Source: Oscillospiraceae bacterium (lineage in GTDB: Bacteria > Bacillota > Clostridia > Oscillospirales > Acutalibacteraceae). Taken from it: DNA of 22,488 nucleotides. The notes under the pieces were generated by a model that was not told the DNA's origin, ran no database searches, and worked only from the letters and a program-made list of their open reading frames with translations. Made by a program: the position numbers and the translations under genes. Positions 5,237-12,810 of this stretch are shown here, piece by piece. The stretch lies in the NCBI GenBank assembly GCA_029012165.1, contig JAQXLO010000021.1, positions 1 to 22,488 of the forward strand. The letters are read 5' to 3'. The first letter of the stretch is position 1. Each line of letters begins with the position of its first letter.

Positions 5237-6344
5237 CCATGTCCGCAATGCGGACGGCGGATCTTCCGTCCGGCGTGTCAAAATTGAATACGGTAAAGCG
5301 ATGCAATGCGTCCCTGTCCGCCTCCGCCGTTTCGAGCGCTGTCAGCAGTTCCTCGAAGCTTTCGGCAACGGCGCCGGGGACGTAATTTTTATAGTCAAAA
5401 TAAAAATCACGCTCGCCGCAGTATTTGCATAGGTCAAAGGCATAGAACACACAGGGCTTGTCCACCAGCGCAAAATCGAGACAGATGGAGGAGTAGTCCG
5501 TGATCACCATGTCGCAGGCGGCAATCAGATCGTTGGCGCTGGGATAGCTCGTGTAGTCCTCAACGCCCTGCGGCACACGGGTGTTTCTGCCGAACTGGGG
5601 ATGCAGGCGCAAAATCAAACGGTACCGCTCGCCAAAGCGTTTCTCGAACGCTTCAAAGTCAAAGGTGTCCAAAAGATGTGCATTCTCGGTGGGGTCATCC
5701 CGAAATGTCGGTGCATAGAGGATGATTCTCTTCTCCGTATCGCCAAAAAGCTTGCGGCGCATTTCCCGGGCGTGGGCACCGTTTGCAGACTGTATGTAGC
5801 GGTCGGCTCGGGGGGAACCGAGGGGAAATACCTTTTCCTCGGTTACACCGAAGGCGGAGGCATACACGGGAACGACCCCCTTGGAGGAACAGACCACGGC
5901 ATCCAGCCGGGCGTTGCCCTTTTTCACCCGTTCCACGACTTCCCCGGGCAGTCCGCCGATGTCCAGCCCGAACCGTTTGAACGCACCCTCGGCGTGCCAG
6001 AGCTGGATGACCACCGCTTTGTTTTGAAAATGCAGATCCGCCATGGGCATGAAGTTGTCGTTGAGATAGACGATGCCCGATGTGGCAAGGTCATAGGCGC
6101 CTTTCGTGAAAAAGCGCAGCATCCGCCACAAAGCGGACAGGGAACGCTTTTTCGGCTTGATGTCGGCGCCGGAAATGCGCACGGTACGGTAGCCTCTGGT
6201 TTGCATTTCCTTTTCCATGTCCCCTAAGGAATCCGTAAACGACGCCATGTGCGGGGACAGCAATGCCGTTTTTTTCGTTTGCAGCGGCAGGTGTGCACAC
6301 AGGTTAAAGGACAGGGCATACAGCTTATAGGCAAGGTTTTTCAT
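5211..6344 (-). CDS. CDP-glycerol glycerophosphotransferase (TagB/TagF family), second copy
   Basis: A 377-residue paralogue-like member of the Glyphos_transf family, with QLWHAEG (residues about 114-120), PLGSPRADRY, APTFRDD, LRLHPQFGRN and VITDYSSICLD in the expected order. It should add glycerol phosphate to a surface polymer, using CDP-glycerol. ATG 6344 overlaps the stop of the upstream GT2 as ATGA and has GGAGA upstream, so the longer frame to 6404 is rejected. It faces the plus-strand copy, and the two reading frames share their last 26 bases (5211-5236), with no terminator between them. The two proteins are clearly diverged, so they may act on different acceptors (primer versus polymer), but this is inference. 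Confidence 0.9.
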   Translation of the reverse strand: MKNLAYKLYALSFNLCAHLPLQTKKTALLSPHMASFTDSLGDMEKEMQTRGYRTVRISGADIKPKKRSLSALWRMLRFFTKGAYDLATSGIVYLNDNFMPMADLHFQNKAVVIQLWHAEGAFKRFGLDIGGLPGEVVERVKKGNARLDAVVCSSKGVVPVYASAFGVTEEKVFPLGSPRADRYIQSANGAHAREMRRKLFGDTEKRIILYAPTFRDDPTENAHLLDTFDFEAFEKRFGERYRLILRLHPQFGRNTRVPQGVEDYTSYPSANDLIAACDMVITDYSSICLDFALVDKPCVFYAFDLCKYCGERDFYFDYKNYVPGAVAESFEELLTALETAEADRDALHRFTVFNFDTPDGRSAVRIADMAIRTASAK

Positions 6345-7654
6345 GATTGTTTCTCTCCATGCAATACGGTCAGGATCAGGCGGTACAGCAGACCGAAGCA
6401 GCATTTTTTAAGCGCTTCGGGCAGCTGCAGGCGCACCATAAAGCGCAGAATGCGCGGATCCGACGGGCAGTTGCCGCACAGGTGCAGGGTGTAGCGCCCC
6501 TTTTTCTGCTTCTTTGCCGTGCGGACAAAGCCTTCGTCCGGCAGAACGTGCAGATTTTTGCACGAACGCCAGCGTGCGGGGATCTCCGCCGACCGGGGCA
6601 CGAACAACTCAAACAGGGGCATGGACTGCATATAGAGACTGTCCACGCACGCACCGTTCTCGGCGATCACACTCACCTGCGGATGGTTCGCCGCCGTGTC
6701 AAAGTCAAAGTACAAATGCGGCAGGTCGATATTGAGCCGACGTACTCTCGCCGCCGTTTTCGGATTCATCTGCTGTAAAAAGTGCATATGCCCTTTCTCG
6801 ATCACCGACAGCATCTCTGCGTCCGTCTGCCACAGCAGACGGTAAAACTGGGAGATGAGCACATAGTCCCCTTTATAGAGGATCTCCTGCAAATACGCAT
6901 CCCGCTTCTGTGCGTTTTCCCTTTCCAGCGCCCGCTTCGCCGCCGCTTCGATGCGCTCCATGGCGGTCAAAAAATCGGAGATGAGCTTTGTGCTCACCTG
7001 CTGGGAGACGGACGCCTCCTTGGCCGCATCGTGGCGGCGGTAGCGCATACAGGCATCCATGGTGCCGGTGATGGACTGCACCGCATCGGACAGGATGTAT
7101 TCCATAAAGAATGCGCCCTCCTCGGAGTAGCCGATGTGCGGGAACGTCACCCCCGAACGGTGCAGGGTCTCCAGGCGGTAAAACTTGTTGCCCACCAAAA
7201 AGTTCCACAAAAGATTTTTGTTGAACTTGTCGATGGTTTTGCACTTGGCCAGCGCATCGGCATAGCCGTTGTATTTTTCCTCCACGGCGCCGAAGGATTG
7301 CAGGCGGCCGATGGCCACATCCGCCCCCGTTTGCTCCATCGCATCGGTGAAAGAGCGCAGGGAATCGGCGGTCAGCACATCGTCGCTGTCCAAAAAGAGG
7401 ATATATTTCCCCGCCGCTTCCGACATGCCGTGGTTGCGGGCAGAGGACACACCGCCGTTTTCCTGCCGCACAAGGCGCACAAAAGGATGCGCAGCGGCAT
7501 AGTCCGCCACGATCTGCGCCGTTTTGTCGGTGGAACCGTCGTCCACCACAATGGCTTCGATGTCCTGCATGGTCTGCCCCGCCAGGCAGTCCAAGGTTTG
7601 CAGAATGTATTTTTCTGCGTTGTACGCCGGTACAACGACTGTTACTGTTGGCAT
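6341..7654 (-). CDS. Family 2 glycosyltransferase with long C-terminal extension
   Basis: A 437-residue protein. Residues 1-110 are a canonical GT-A glycosyltransferase 2 domain: VTVVVPAYNAEKYI, VVDDGSTD with the nucleotide-binding DDG at 38-40, ENGGVSSARNHG, and LFLDSDD with the metal-binding DSD at 89-91. The rest, about 250 residues, has an acceptor region and a less clear C-terminal domain. Such enzymes transfer sugars from nucleotide donors to cell-surface polymers. The start is ATG 7654, with GGAGAG upstream; the frame also offers GTG 7660. It overlaps the GNAT stop by 13 bases and the following glycerophosphotransferase start by 4, so the three form one translationally coupled operon. 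Donor and acceptor are unknown. Confidence 0.88.
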   Translation of the reverse strand: MPTVTVVVPAYNAEKYILQTLDCLAGQTMQDIEAIVVDDGSTDKTAQIVADYAAAHPFVRLVRQENGGVSSARNHGMSEAAGKYILFLDSDDVLTADSLRSFTDAMEQTGADVAIGRLQSFGAVEEKYNGYADALAKCKTIDKFNKNLLWNFLVGNKFYRLETLHRSGVTFPHIGYSEEGAFFMEYILSDAVQSITGTMDACMRYRRHDAAKEASVSQQVSTKLISDFLTAMERIEAAAKRALERENAQKRDAYLQEILYKGDYVLISQFYRLLWQTDAEMLSVIEKGHMHFLQQMNPKTAARVRRLNIDLPHLYFDFDTAANHPQVSVIAENGACVDSLYMQSMPLFELFVPRSAEIPARWRSCKNLHVLPDEGFVRTAKKQKKGRYTLHLCGNCPSDPRILRFMVRLQLPEALKKCCFGLLYRLILTVLHGEKQS

Positions 7655-8172
7655 ACGCACTCTCCGTCACTCTCTGCGGGCTCCGGCTTATACTCCATGC
7701 ACCGCATATACGTTGTAAATCCCTGCTTCTCCCAAAAGGCGCAGGCTGCCGCATTGAACGACCAAACGTTCAGCTTCAGGTGTCCGTAGCCTTTCTGTGC
7801 CGCTTCGGCACGTAAAAAGGAAAGCAGCTGCGTCCCGATGCCCTGCCCACGCAGAGACTTGTCCACGCACATCTCCAAAATGGCGCAGTAGCGGCTGCCC
7901 AGACGGTACAGCGACTCCTTTTCCGAAAGGCACTGCGCATACACAAAGCCGCAGACCTCCCCGTCCTGCTGTGCCACCAGCAGAATGCCGCTCTTGTCCC
8001 GGAGCATGGACTGCACTTCCCCCGCCAGCTTTTCGCCGAAGGGCATGGAAAAATTGTCCGGATCCCCGGTACAGTTCATATCGTGCAGCTGCTTGCGCAG
8101 GATGTTGATCTGCTCGAGATCCTTCTTTTTCGCATAGCGCACCGTATCTTTATTCTTTCTCCACGGAAGCAT
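7642..8172 (-). CDS. GNAT-family N-acetyltransferase
   Basis: A 176-residue acetyltransferase. The acetyl-CoA-binding motif A is clear: ILEMCVDKSLRGQGIGTQLL, with RGQGIG at 108-113. Motif B follows (KLNVWSFNAAACAFWEKQGF, about 137-156). Members transfer an acetyl group from acetyl-CoA to an amine; the substrate is not predictable here. The start is ATG 8172 with AGGGTGG upstream; a GTG at 8181 is in frame but leaves no site. It is the first gene of the run GNAT, GT2, glycerophosphotransferase and lies just past the exporter terminator, so acetylation of an amino sugar in the same surface polymer is possible but unproven. Confidence 0.85.
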   Translation of the reverse strand: MLPWRKNKDTVRYAKKKDLEQINILRKQLHDMNCTGDPDNFSMPFGEKLAGEVQSMLRDKSGILLVAQQDGEVCGFVYAQCLSEKESLYRLGSRYCAILEMCVDKSLRGQGIGTQLLSFLRAEAAQKGYGHLKLNVWSFNAAACAFWEKQGFTTYMRCMEYKPEPAESDGECVCQQ

Positions 8173-8192
8173 TTTATCCACCCTTTTGACAC

Positions 8193-8222
8193 AAAAAAGG
8201 ACTGACAGCCGCAGTCCCTTTT
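8193..8222 (-). terminator. Rho-independent terminator after the ABC exporter ATPase gene
   Basis: On the minus strand, stem GGACTG/CAGTCC (8212-8217 with 8199-8204), 7-base loop, followed by TTTTTT (8193-8198). The outer A/T runs on both sides add further pairing. It follows the ATPase stop by a few bases and separates the exporter operon from the GNAT-GT2-glycerophosphotransferase genes. Confidence 0.88.
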
Positions 8223-8225
8223 CGG

Positions 8226-8975
8226 TTATTTTTTCTGATTCACTCGTTCGTCATAAATGTCGCACACGGCGTTGACGTCGCCGTTGGCGATCACCCTGCC
8301 CTTGTCCAGCAGGATGGCTTTGGTACACAGGCGGCGCACCTGATCGGTATTGTGGGAGACGAACATGACCGTCACGCCCTTTTCAAACATGGACACGATC
8401 TTCGCCTCGCTCTTCTTTTTGAATTTGGCGTCGCCCACAGACAGCACCTCGTCCAAAATCAGCACCTCCGGGCAAACCGCCGTGGCGATGGAAAAGCCCA
8501 GCCTTGCCCGCATACCCGAGGAGTAGTTTTTGACGGGGACGTCCATGAAATCCTGCAATTCGCTGAACGCCACGATTTCGTCATACTTCTGCTCGATGAA
8601 TTTGCGGGAATAGCCCATGGTGGCGCCGTAGAGGAACACGTTTTCCTTGCCGGAATAGTTCATGTCGAACCCGGCGCCCAGCTCGATCATCGGGGCGATC
8701 ACGCCGTCCACGGTGACCGTGCCCTTCGCCGGCTTCAGCACCCCCGCCACGACCTTCAAAAGTGTACTTTTTCCGGCGCCGTTGAAGCCCAACACGCCCA
8801 GACGCTCCCCCTTCGCAATCTCGAAGGACACGTCCGTCAGCGCCCAAAACTCGGTATAGTGCAGCTTGTGGGTGACAAGCTTGATAAAATACTCTTTGAG
8901 GTTATCTATCTTCTCTTTGTTCAGGTTGAACAATACGCTGACATTGTCCACCTTTACGGCAGGTTTCTCGCTCAT
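8226..8975 (-). CDS. Surface polysaccharide/teichoic acid ABC exporter, ATPase subunit
   Basis: A 249-residue ATP-binding subunit of the TagH/RgpD/Wzt group. It shows Walker A GFNGAGKST (residues 63-71), signature YSSGM (151-155), Walker B VLILDE (171-176) and the switch SHN (207-209). The N-terminal stretch LKEYFIKLVTHKL before the beta strand is typical of polymer exporters. It ends soon after the nucleotide-binding domain, so it lacks the long C-terminal domain of Bacillus TagH or the carbohydrate-binding tail of Wzt. ATG 8975 has AAGGGAG at 6 bases; the longer frame to 9095 runs back through the permease gene and is rejected. It should power export by the permease encoded 11 bases upstream. 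Confidence 0.92.
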   Translation of the reverse strand: MSEKPAVKVDNVSVLFNLNKEKIDNLKEYFIKLVTHKLHYTEFWALTDVSFEIAKGERLGVLGFNGAGKSTLLKVVAGVLKPAKGTVTVDGVIAPMIELGAGFDMNYSGKENVFLYGATMGYSRKFIEQKYDEIVAFSELQDFMDVPVKNYSSGMRARLGFSIATAVCPEVLILDEVLSVGDAKFKKKSEAKIVSMFEKGVTVMFVSHNTDQVRRLCTKAILLDKGRVIANGDVNAVCDIYDERVNQKK

Positions 8976-8986
8976 AAAAAACTCCC

Positions 8987-9787
8987 TTAGATGTGAAGGA
9001 TAAATTTGTCCTGCGTTTTGTAGAACATCATGCCGCCGATCACGATCGTCACAACCGCAAAGCCCAGCGAATAGAAGAACCAGTTCCAGTTCCACATCGT
9101 ACCGTACAGCACACAGCAGCGGAACATGGATACGATGGAATACAGCGGGTTTGCCATCAAGCCCATTTTGACGATGGGCGAGGCATGGAGCTGATCGACG
9201 TGGTAAAAGATCGGGGTCAGATAGAAGATCAGCATACAGAACACGTCGTACAGATACTCCACATCCTTAAAAAACACCTCCAGCACCGACAGGATCAGTC
9301 CAACACCGATACACAAAAGGAACAATATCAGGATCGGCACAAACCACAGCGCCGCATAGCCGGTGATGTGTACGGGATTGTCGGAGAAAAACTGGAAGTA
9401 AAGGATAAAGACGACCAACACCGTCAGTGAAATCAGGAACGTGATAAAGTTGGAGATGACATTGGAGATGGGATAGATGTACTTGGGGATGTACACCTTT
9501 TTAATGACGGATGCCGACAGGCGCACCGAACGCATGGCACGCTTGGTGGACTGGGAATAAAATTCGTAGATCAGCCGTCCGCAAAGCAGGTAGATCGGGT
9601 AGTTGAGCACCACGCTGTTGTCCCTGCCGAAGATGTTGGAGAACACCAGTACCAGCACCAAGGTGGTCAGCAGAGGCTGTAAAAATGTCCAGAACACACC
9701 CAAAACGGAGTTGCGGTACTGGAGCTTGATATTCTTTTTGACGATCTCCACCAGCAGGTAGCGGTATTTATACAGGTTTTTAAACAT
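8987..9787 (-). CDS. Surface polysaccharide/teichoic acid ABC exporter, permease subunit
   Basis: A 266-residue ABC-2-type permease with about six membrane segments (roughly 33-55, 62-80, 110-135, 147-170, 180-200, 235-257). It has the conserved N-terminal amphipathic stretch RYLLVEIVKKNIKLQYRNSV and the SVLGVFWTFLQPL motif of TagG/RgpC/Wzm permeases. It moves a lipid-linked glycopolymer across the membrane with the ATPase encoded just downstream. ATG 9787 lies inside the end of the upstream glycosyltransferase gene (8-base overlap), a sign of one operon. The transported polymer is probably rhamnan-like or teichoic-acid-like, judged from neighbours only. Confidence 0.92.
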   Translation of the reverse strand: MFKNLYKYRYLLVEIVKKNIKLQYRNSVLGVFWTFLQPLLTTLVLVLVFSNIFGRDNSVVLNYPIYLLCGRLIYEFYSQSTKRAMRSVRLSASVIKKVYIPKYIYPISNVISNFITFLISLTVLVVFILYFQFFSDNPVHITGYAALWFVPILILFLLCIGVGLILSVLEVFFKDVEYLYDVFCMLIFYLTPIFYHVDQLHASPIVKMGLMANPLYSIVSMFRCCVLYGTMWNWNWFFYSLGFAVVTIVIGGMMFYKTQDKFILHI

Positions 9788-10562
9788 CAGCTTTTCGCCA
9801 CTTTCGGAAATAATAAAGCATGGAACGAATTTGAATCATGCGCAATTTGCTGTTCTTTTTGCTCTCTCTGCCCCAGACATGGTAGACGCAGGCATCGGGA
9901 AAGTACACCGCCCGATGGGTCAGGCGCACCGTGCGGGTGAGGTCGCAGTCCTCGAAATACATAAAGTAATGCGGGTCAAAGCCGCCGATTTTTTGAAACA
10001 GTGCCGTTTGCAGCATCATGAAACAGCCCGTGGCATTCTCGATGTCGCACGGCTCGGACAGGTCGCAGTCCAGCATGGCGTACTCACGCAGTGTCTTGCC
10101 CGGCTCCCCGCTGCCCCGCAGCCGGCTTGCCGCCAAATAGCGCACACAGGGGTTTCGCTTGCCCAGCACCTGATCCCGTCCGTCGGGGAAGCGAATTCGG
10201 GGGGAAAGCAGTCCGATATCGGGATGTGCTTTCATATACTGCGCCATCGCCGTCACGGCATCGTCCTTGAGGATAATGTCCGGGTTGATGATGACGTGGT
10301 ACTCGGAATGCAGGCGGTCTAAGACATAGTTATGCCCGGCGCCGAAGCCGTTGTTGGCGTGGGTCTCCAAAATTTCCACCCGTGCATCGCCGCCGTAGGT
10401 CTGCCGAATGAAATCCGGCGTGCCGTCCGTGGACAGGTTGTCCACGATATATAAATGAAAGTCCACGCCCTGTGTATTGTCCAAAAGCGTTTTCAGTGTG
10501 GTTTCAATCGTGCGCATATTGTTATGCGTAACGATACACCCCGTAACGGAACAGTCAGCCAT
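9780..10562 (-). CDS. Family 2 glycosyltransferase (rhamnosyltransferase-like)
   Basis: A 260-residue enzyme resembling the WbbL/RfbF group that uses dTDP-sugars such as dTDP-rhamnose. It has CIVTHNN (9-15), IVDNLSTDGT (39-48), the ANNGFGAGHNY segment, INPD as the metal-binding motif (92-95), ATGCFMMLQ and the catalytic-region motif MYFEDCDLTRTVR near 207-219. The start is ATG 10562 with GAGGTG upstream, 8 bases after the stop of the previous GT2; the frame extends to 10613 without a site. It precedes the exporter genes in the same operon and so probably builds the exported polymer. The rhamnose donor is suggested by family resemblance and is not certain. Confidence 0.87.
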   Translation of the reverse strand: MADCSVTGCIVTHNNMRTIETTLKTLLDNTQGVDFHLYIVDNLSTDGTPDFIRQTYGGDARVEILETHANNGFGAGHNYVLDRLHSEYHVIINPDIILKDDAVTAMAQYMKAHPDIGLLSPRIRFPDGRDQVLGKRNPCVRYLAASRLRGSGEPGKTLREYAMLDCDLSEPCDIENATGCFMMLQTALFQKIGGFDPHYFMYFEDCDLTRTVRLTHRAVYFPDACVYHVWGRESKKNSKLRMIQIRSMLYYFRKWRKADV

Positions 10563-10570
10563 GTTGCACC

Positions 10571-11263
10571 TCAAAACTTTGATAATACTGCCCGCAGCAG
10601 GGACAGCCGCCACGACACCTTTTGCCGCAAGGTCGTGGCACCGCCGGTCACATTGCCGCCGTGTTGTCGGTATAAAAGAAGCGGTTCATTCAGAAAGCAG
10701 ACCCTGCCTGTTTTCTCGGCAACGAGTCCGATCCACTGGTCATGCATGGGAATATTTTTCGGGAACGGCAGAGCGTTCCGGGCAACCTGCCGTGTGAACG
10801 CCATGCAGCAGCCCATGTAGCTGTTGCGCAGGCAGTTGCGAATGAATCCCGGCTTGCTGCCGTGCTTTTGAAAGAAAGACTTCTCCGTCACCCGCAGTGC
10901 GCCGTCCGTCACCGAGGCATCGTGGAGCACAAGGCAAGCGCCGCTTTCGATGGATTCCATGACCCGCTGTACCTTGTTCGGCAGCCAGACGTCGTCCTGG
11001 TCGCACAGGAACAGCACGTCTCCGCACGCTTGTCCGAGCAGATATTCAAAATTGCGGACGACCCCCTGCCCCGGTCCGTGCAGGTACCGCACACGGGCAT
11101 CCTTTTGCGCAAAGGACAGCACGATCTCCTGCGTTTCCCCGCCCGGTGCATCGTCCGATACCAGCACCTCGTCCTCGGACGAGAGCTGGGGCAGGACAGA
11201 CGAAAGCTGCTGGGCAATAAACTTTTCCCCGTGGTACGCCGCCATGCAAACGGATATTTTCAT
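10571..11263 (-). CDS. Family 2 glycosyltransferase with atypical nucleotide motif
   Basis: A 230-residue GT2 enzyme: ISVCMAAYHGEKFIAQQL (3-20), LVSDDAPGGET (34-44), and LFLCDQDDVWLPNK (84-97) with the DxDD metal site. The C-terminal half includes FFQKHG, NSYMGCCMAF and MHDQWIGLVAEKTG. This resembles RgpB-like or other rhamnan-type transferases. The usual DDGSTD is replaced by DDAPGG. The start is ATG 11263 with GGAGA upstream; an in-frame start at 11347 would lie before the promoter. It is the first gene of the GT2-GT2-permease-ATPase operon, which runs from a promoter at 11299-11327 to the terminator at 8193-8222. Confidence 0.87.
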   Translation of the reverse strand: MKISVCMAAYHGEKFIAQQLSSVLPQLSSEDEVLVSDDAPGGETQEIVLSFAQKDARVRYLHGPGQGVVRNFEYLLGQACGDVLFLCDQDDVWLPNKVQRVMESIESGACLVLHDASVTDGALRVTEKSFFQKHGSKPGFIRNCLRNSYMGCCMAFTRQVARNALPFPKNIPMHDQWIGLVAEKTGRVCFLNEPLLLYRQHGGNVTGGATTLRQKVSWRLSLLRAVLSKF

Positions 11264-11298
11264 CCCGGTTCTCCAAATCGTAAGAATAGACATTGTAT

Positions 11299-11327
11299 AT
11301 TTTACCAAATTTCTCCGCATTTTACAA
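11299..11327 (-). promoter_or_regulatory. Promoter of the glycopolymer export operon
   Basis: Minus-strand TTGTAA (11322-11327), 17-base spacer, TAAAAT (11299-11304), followed by a leader of about 30 bases to ATG 11263. The match is moderate. It lies between the repeat element at 11389-11583 and the first GT2 gene. Nothing else was seen in 11341-11388. Confidence 0.6.
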
Positions 11328-11388
11328 GTCCTATTTTTTGAGCGCAAAAAGCAGAGAGCTTGTGCACGAACGGGCTGAGCAATAAAAA

Positions 11389-11583
11389 ACGCTCCTCACG
11401 GAAAATTGTGGGATTTGTGCTTCGCACCGGGGAACTTCCGGTGAGGGTTCCCCTCCTGCGCCTTTGGTGTTGTTAGGATTTCGCCGACTGCGGTCGGCGA
11501 CCAAAGGCGCCGCCTTTGGAATCCGCAGCCTTCCCAAAGGCTTGACCGAAACTTTGAATCCCACAATTTTCTGTGAGGAGCGT
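11389..11583. repeat. MITE-like dispersed repeat, complete copy (195 bp)
   Basis: Terminal inverted repeats of 27 bases (11389-11415 and 11557-11583) begin ACGCTCCTCAC and end in ATTGTGGGATT, with one mismatch. The interior holds several hairpins: GGGGAAC/GTTCCCC, CGCCGAC/GTCGGCG and CCAAAGGCG/CGCCTTTGG. AAAAA lies on both sides (11384-11388, 11584-11588) and could be a target duplication, though runs of A are weak evidence. No transposase is encoded. A second copy begins at 22376, so this is a multi-copy element. Open frames across it on either strand are not genes. Together with the terminator beside it, it fills most of the gap between the malic enzyme gene and the GT2 operon. Confidence 0.85.
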
Positions 11584-11627
11584 AAAAATATACTGCCGAG
11601 TTTTTGCGGACTCGGCAGTGTTTTTTC
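11584..11627 (-). terminator. Terminator of the deoC-malic enzyme operon
   Basis: A perfect 9-bp stem ACTGCCGAG/CTCGGCAGT (11592-11600 with 11611-11619). On the minus strand it is followed by ATATTTTT, ending the malic enzyme transcript; on the plus strand GTTTTTT also follows, so it may work in both directions. It directly adjoins the repeat element. Confidence 0.85.
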
Positions 11628-11637
11628 TGTATTCTGT

Positions 11638-12810
11638 TCAGATTCTGGCAACGCCGCTGTCCCGTGCGGCCTTTATGACCGCTTTGGCGACAACGCCGGC
11701 GATGCGCTTGTCGATGGCTTTGGGGACGATGTAGTCCTCGCAAAGCTCCTCATCGCTGACAAGGTTCGCCAGAGCAATAGAGGTTGCCATTTTCATTTCC
11801 TCGTTGATGTCGCTGGCTCTGCAATCCAGTGCGCCACGGAACACGCCGGGGAAAGCCATGACGTTGTTGATCTGATTCGGGAAGTCGGAACGGCCTGTGC
11901 CGACCACCCTTGCCCCCGCCTTCTTCGCAAGGTCGGGCATGATCTCGGGGGTGGGGTTCGCCATGGGGAACACGATGGCGTCCTTGTTCATGGAACGCAC
12001 CATGTCCTCGGTCACGATGCCGGGTGCGGAAACGCCGATGAACACATCGGTACCCACCATGGCATCTGCCAGGGAGCCTTGGCAGTTCGCCTTGTTGGTG
12101 ATCTGTGCCATTTCTTCCTGCGCCGGATTGTTGGTGGGTTTGCCGGCATAGATGGCACCGTGGCGACCGGCAAGGGTCAGATCCTGCACGCCCAGCTGCA
12201 TAATCAGCTTCGCAATGGCGATGCCTGCGGAGCCTGCGCCGCTGATGACCACCTTGACCTTGCCGATGTCCTTGCCGACCAGCTTGAGGGCATTCAGCAG
12301 TGCCGCACCCACAACGATGGCGGTGCCGTGCTGGTCATCGTGGAAGATGGGGATGTCGCACTTTTCCTTGAGCTTGCGCTCGATCTCAAAACAGCGGGGC
12401 GCTGCGATATCCTCCAGATTGATACCGCCGAAGGAGCCGGAGATATTGTAGACAGTCTGCACGATCTCATCCACGTCCTTGGAACGCACACAGATGGGGA
12501 AAGCATCCACATCGCCGAATTCCTTGAACAGGGCACACTTGCCCTCCATCACGGGCATACCCGCCTCCGGACCGATGTCGCCCAGTCCGAGAACGGCGGT
12601 GCCGTCCGTGACGACTGCCACCAGATTGGAGCGGCGGGTCAGGGCAAAGGATTTGTCGTAATCCTTCTGGATCTCCAGACACGGTTCTGCAACGCCGGGC
12701 GTATACGCCAGCGCCAGATCCTCCATGGTTTGGATCGGAACTCGGGTATTGACCTCGATCTTTCCCTTCCATTCGTAGTGTTTCTGCAATGATTCCTCGC
12801 GAACTGTCAT
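11638..12810 (-). CDS. Malic enzyme (oxaloacetate-decarboxylating malate dehydrogenase)
   Basis: A 390-residue short bacterial malic enzyme that oxidises malate to pyruvate and CO2 with NAD(P). Visible: LALAYTPGVAEPC with the catalytic Tyr36, the catalytic lysine in MEGKCALFK (Lys91), metal ligands Glu133-Asp134 (NLEDI) and Asp159 (FHDDQHGTA), and the dinucleotide loop GAGSAG (191-196). The strand after that loop reads LTLAGRHGAIY, where many NAD enzymes carry an acidic residue; Arg216 and His217 there could favour NADP. ATG 12810 overlaps the deoC stop as ATGA, with a GAAGGAAAG site upstream, so it is coupled to deoC. The pairing with deoC is unusual metabolically. Confidence 0.94.
   Translation of the reverse strand: MTVREESLQKHYEWKGKIEVNTRVPIQTMEDLALAYTPGVAEPCLEIQKDYDKSFALTRRSNLVAVVTDGTAVLGLGDIGPEAGMPVMEGKCALFKEFGDVDAFPICVRSKDVDEIVQTVYNISGSFGGINLEDIAAPRCFEIERKLKEKCDIPIFHDDQHGTAIVVGAALLNALKLVGKDIGKVKVVISGAGSAGIAIAKLIMQLGVQDLTLAGRHGAIYAGKPTNNPAQEEMAQITNKANCQGSLADAMVGTDVFIGVSAPGIVTEDMVRSMNKDAIVFPMANPTPEIMPDLAKKAGARVVGTGRSDFPNQINNVMAFPGVFRGALDCRASDINEEMKMATSIALANLVSDEELCEDYIVPKAIDKRIAGVVAKAVIKAARDSGVARI

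Noticed and set aside
11331..11743. Minus-strand frames of 106 and 115 codons across the repeat element
   Set aside because: They are translations of the inverted-repeat element and the terminator next to it; no start site or protein-like composition.
11464..12792. 442-codon plus-strand frame opposite the malic enzyme gene
   Set aside because: A shadow frame: histidine- and cysteine-rich translation without any domain, while the minus strand encodes a complete malic enzyme.
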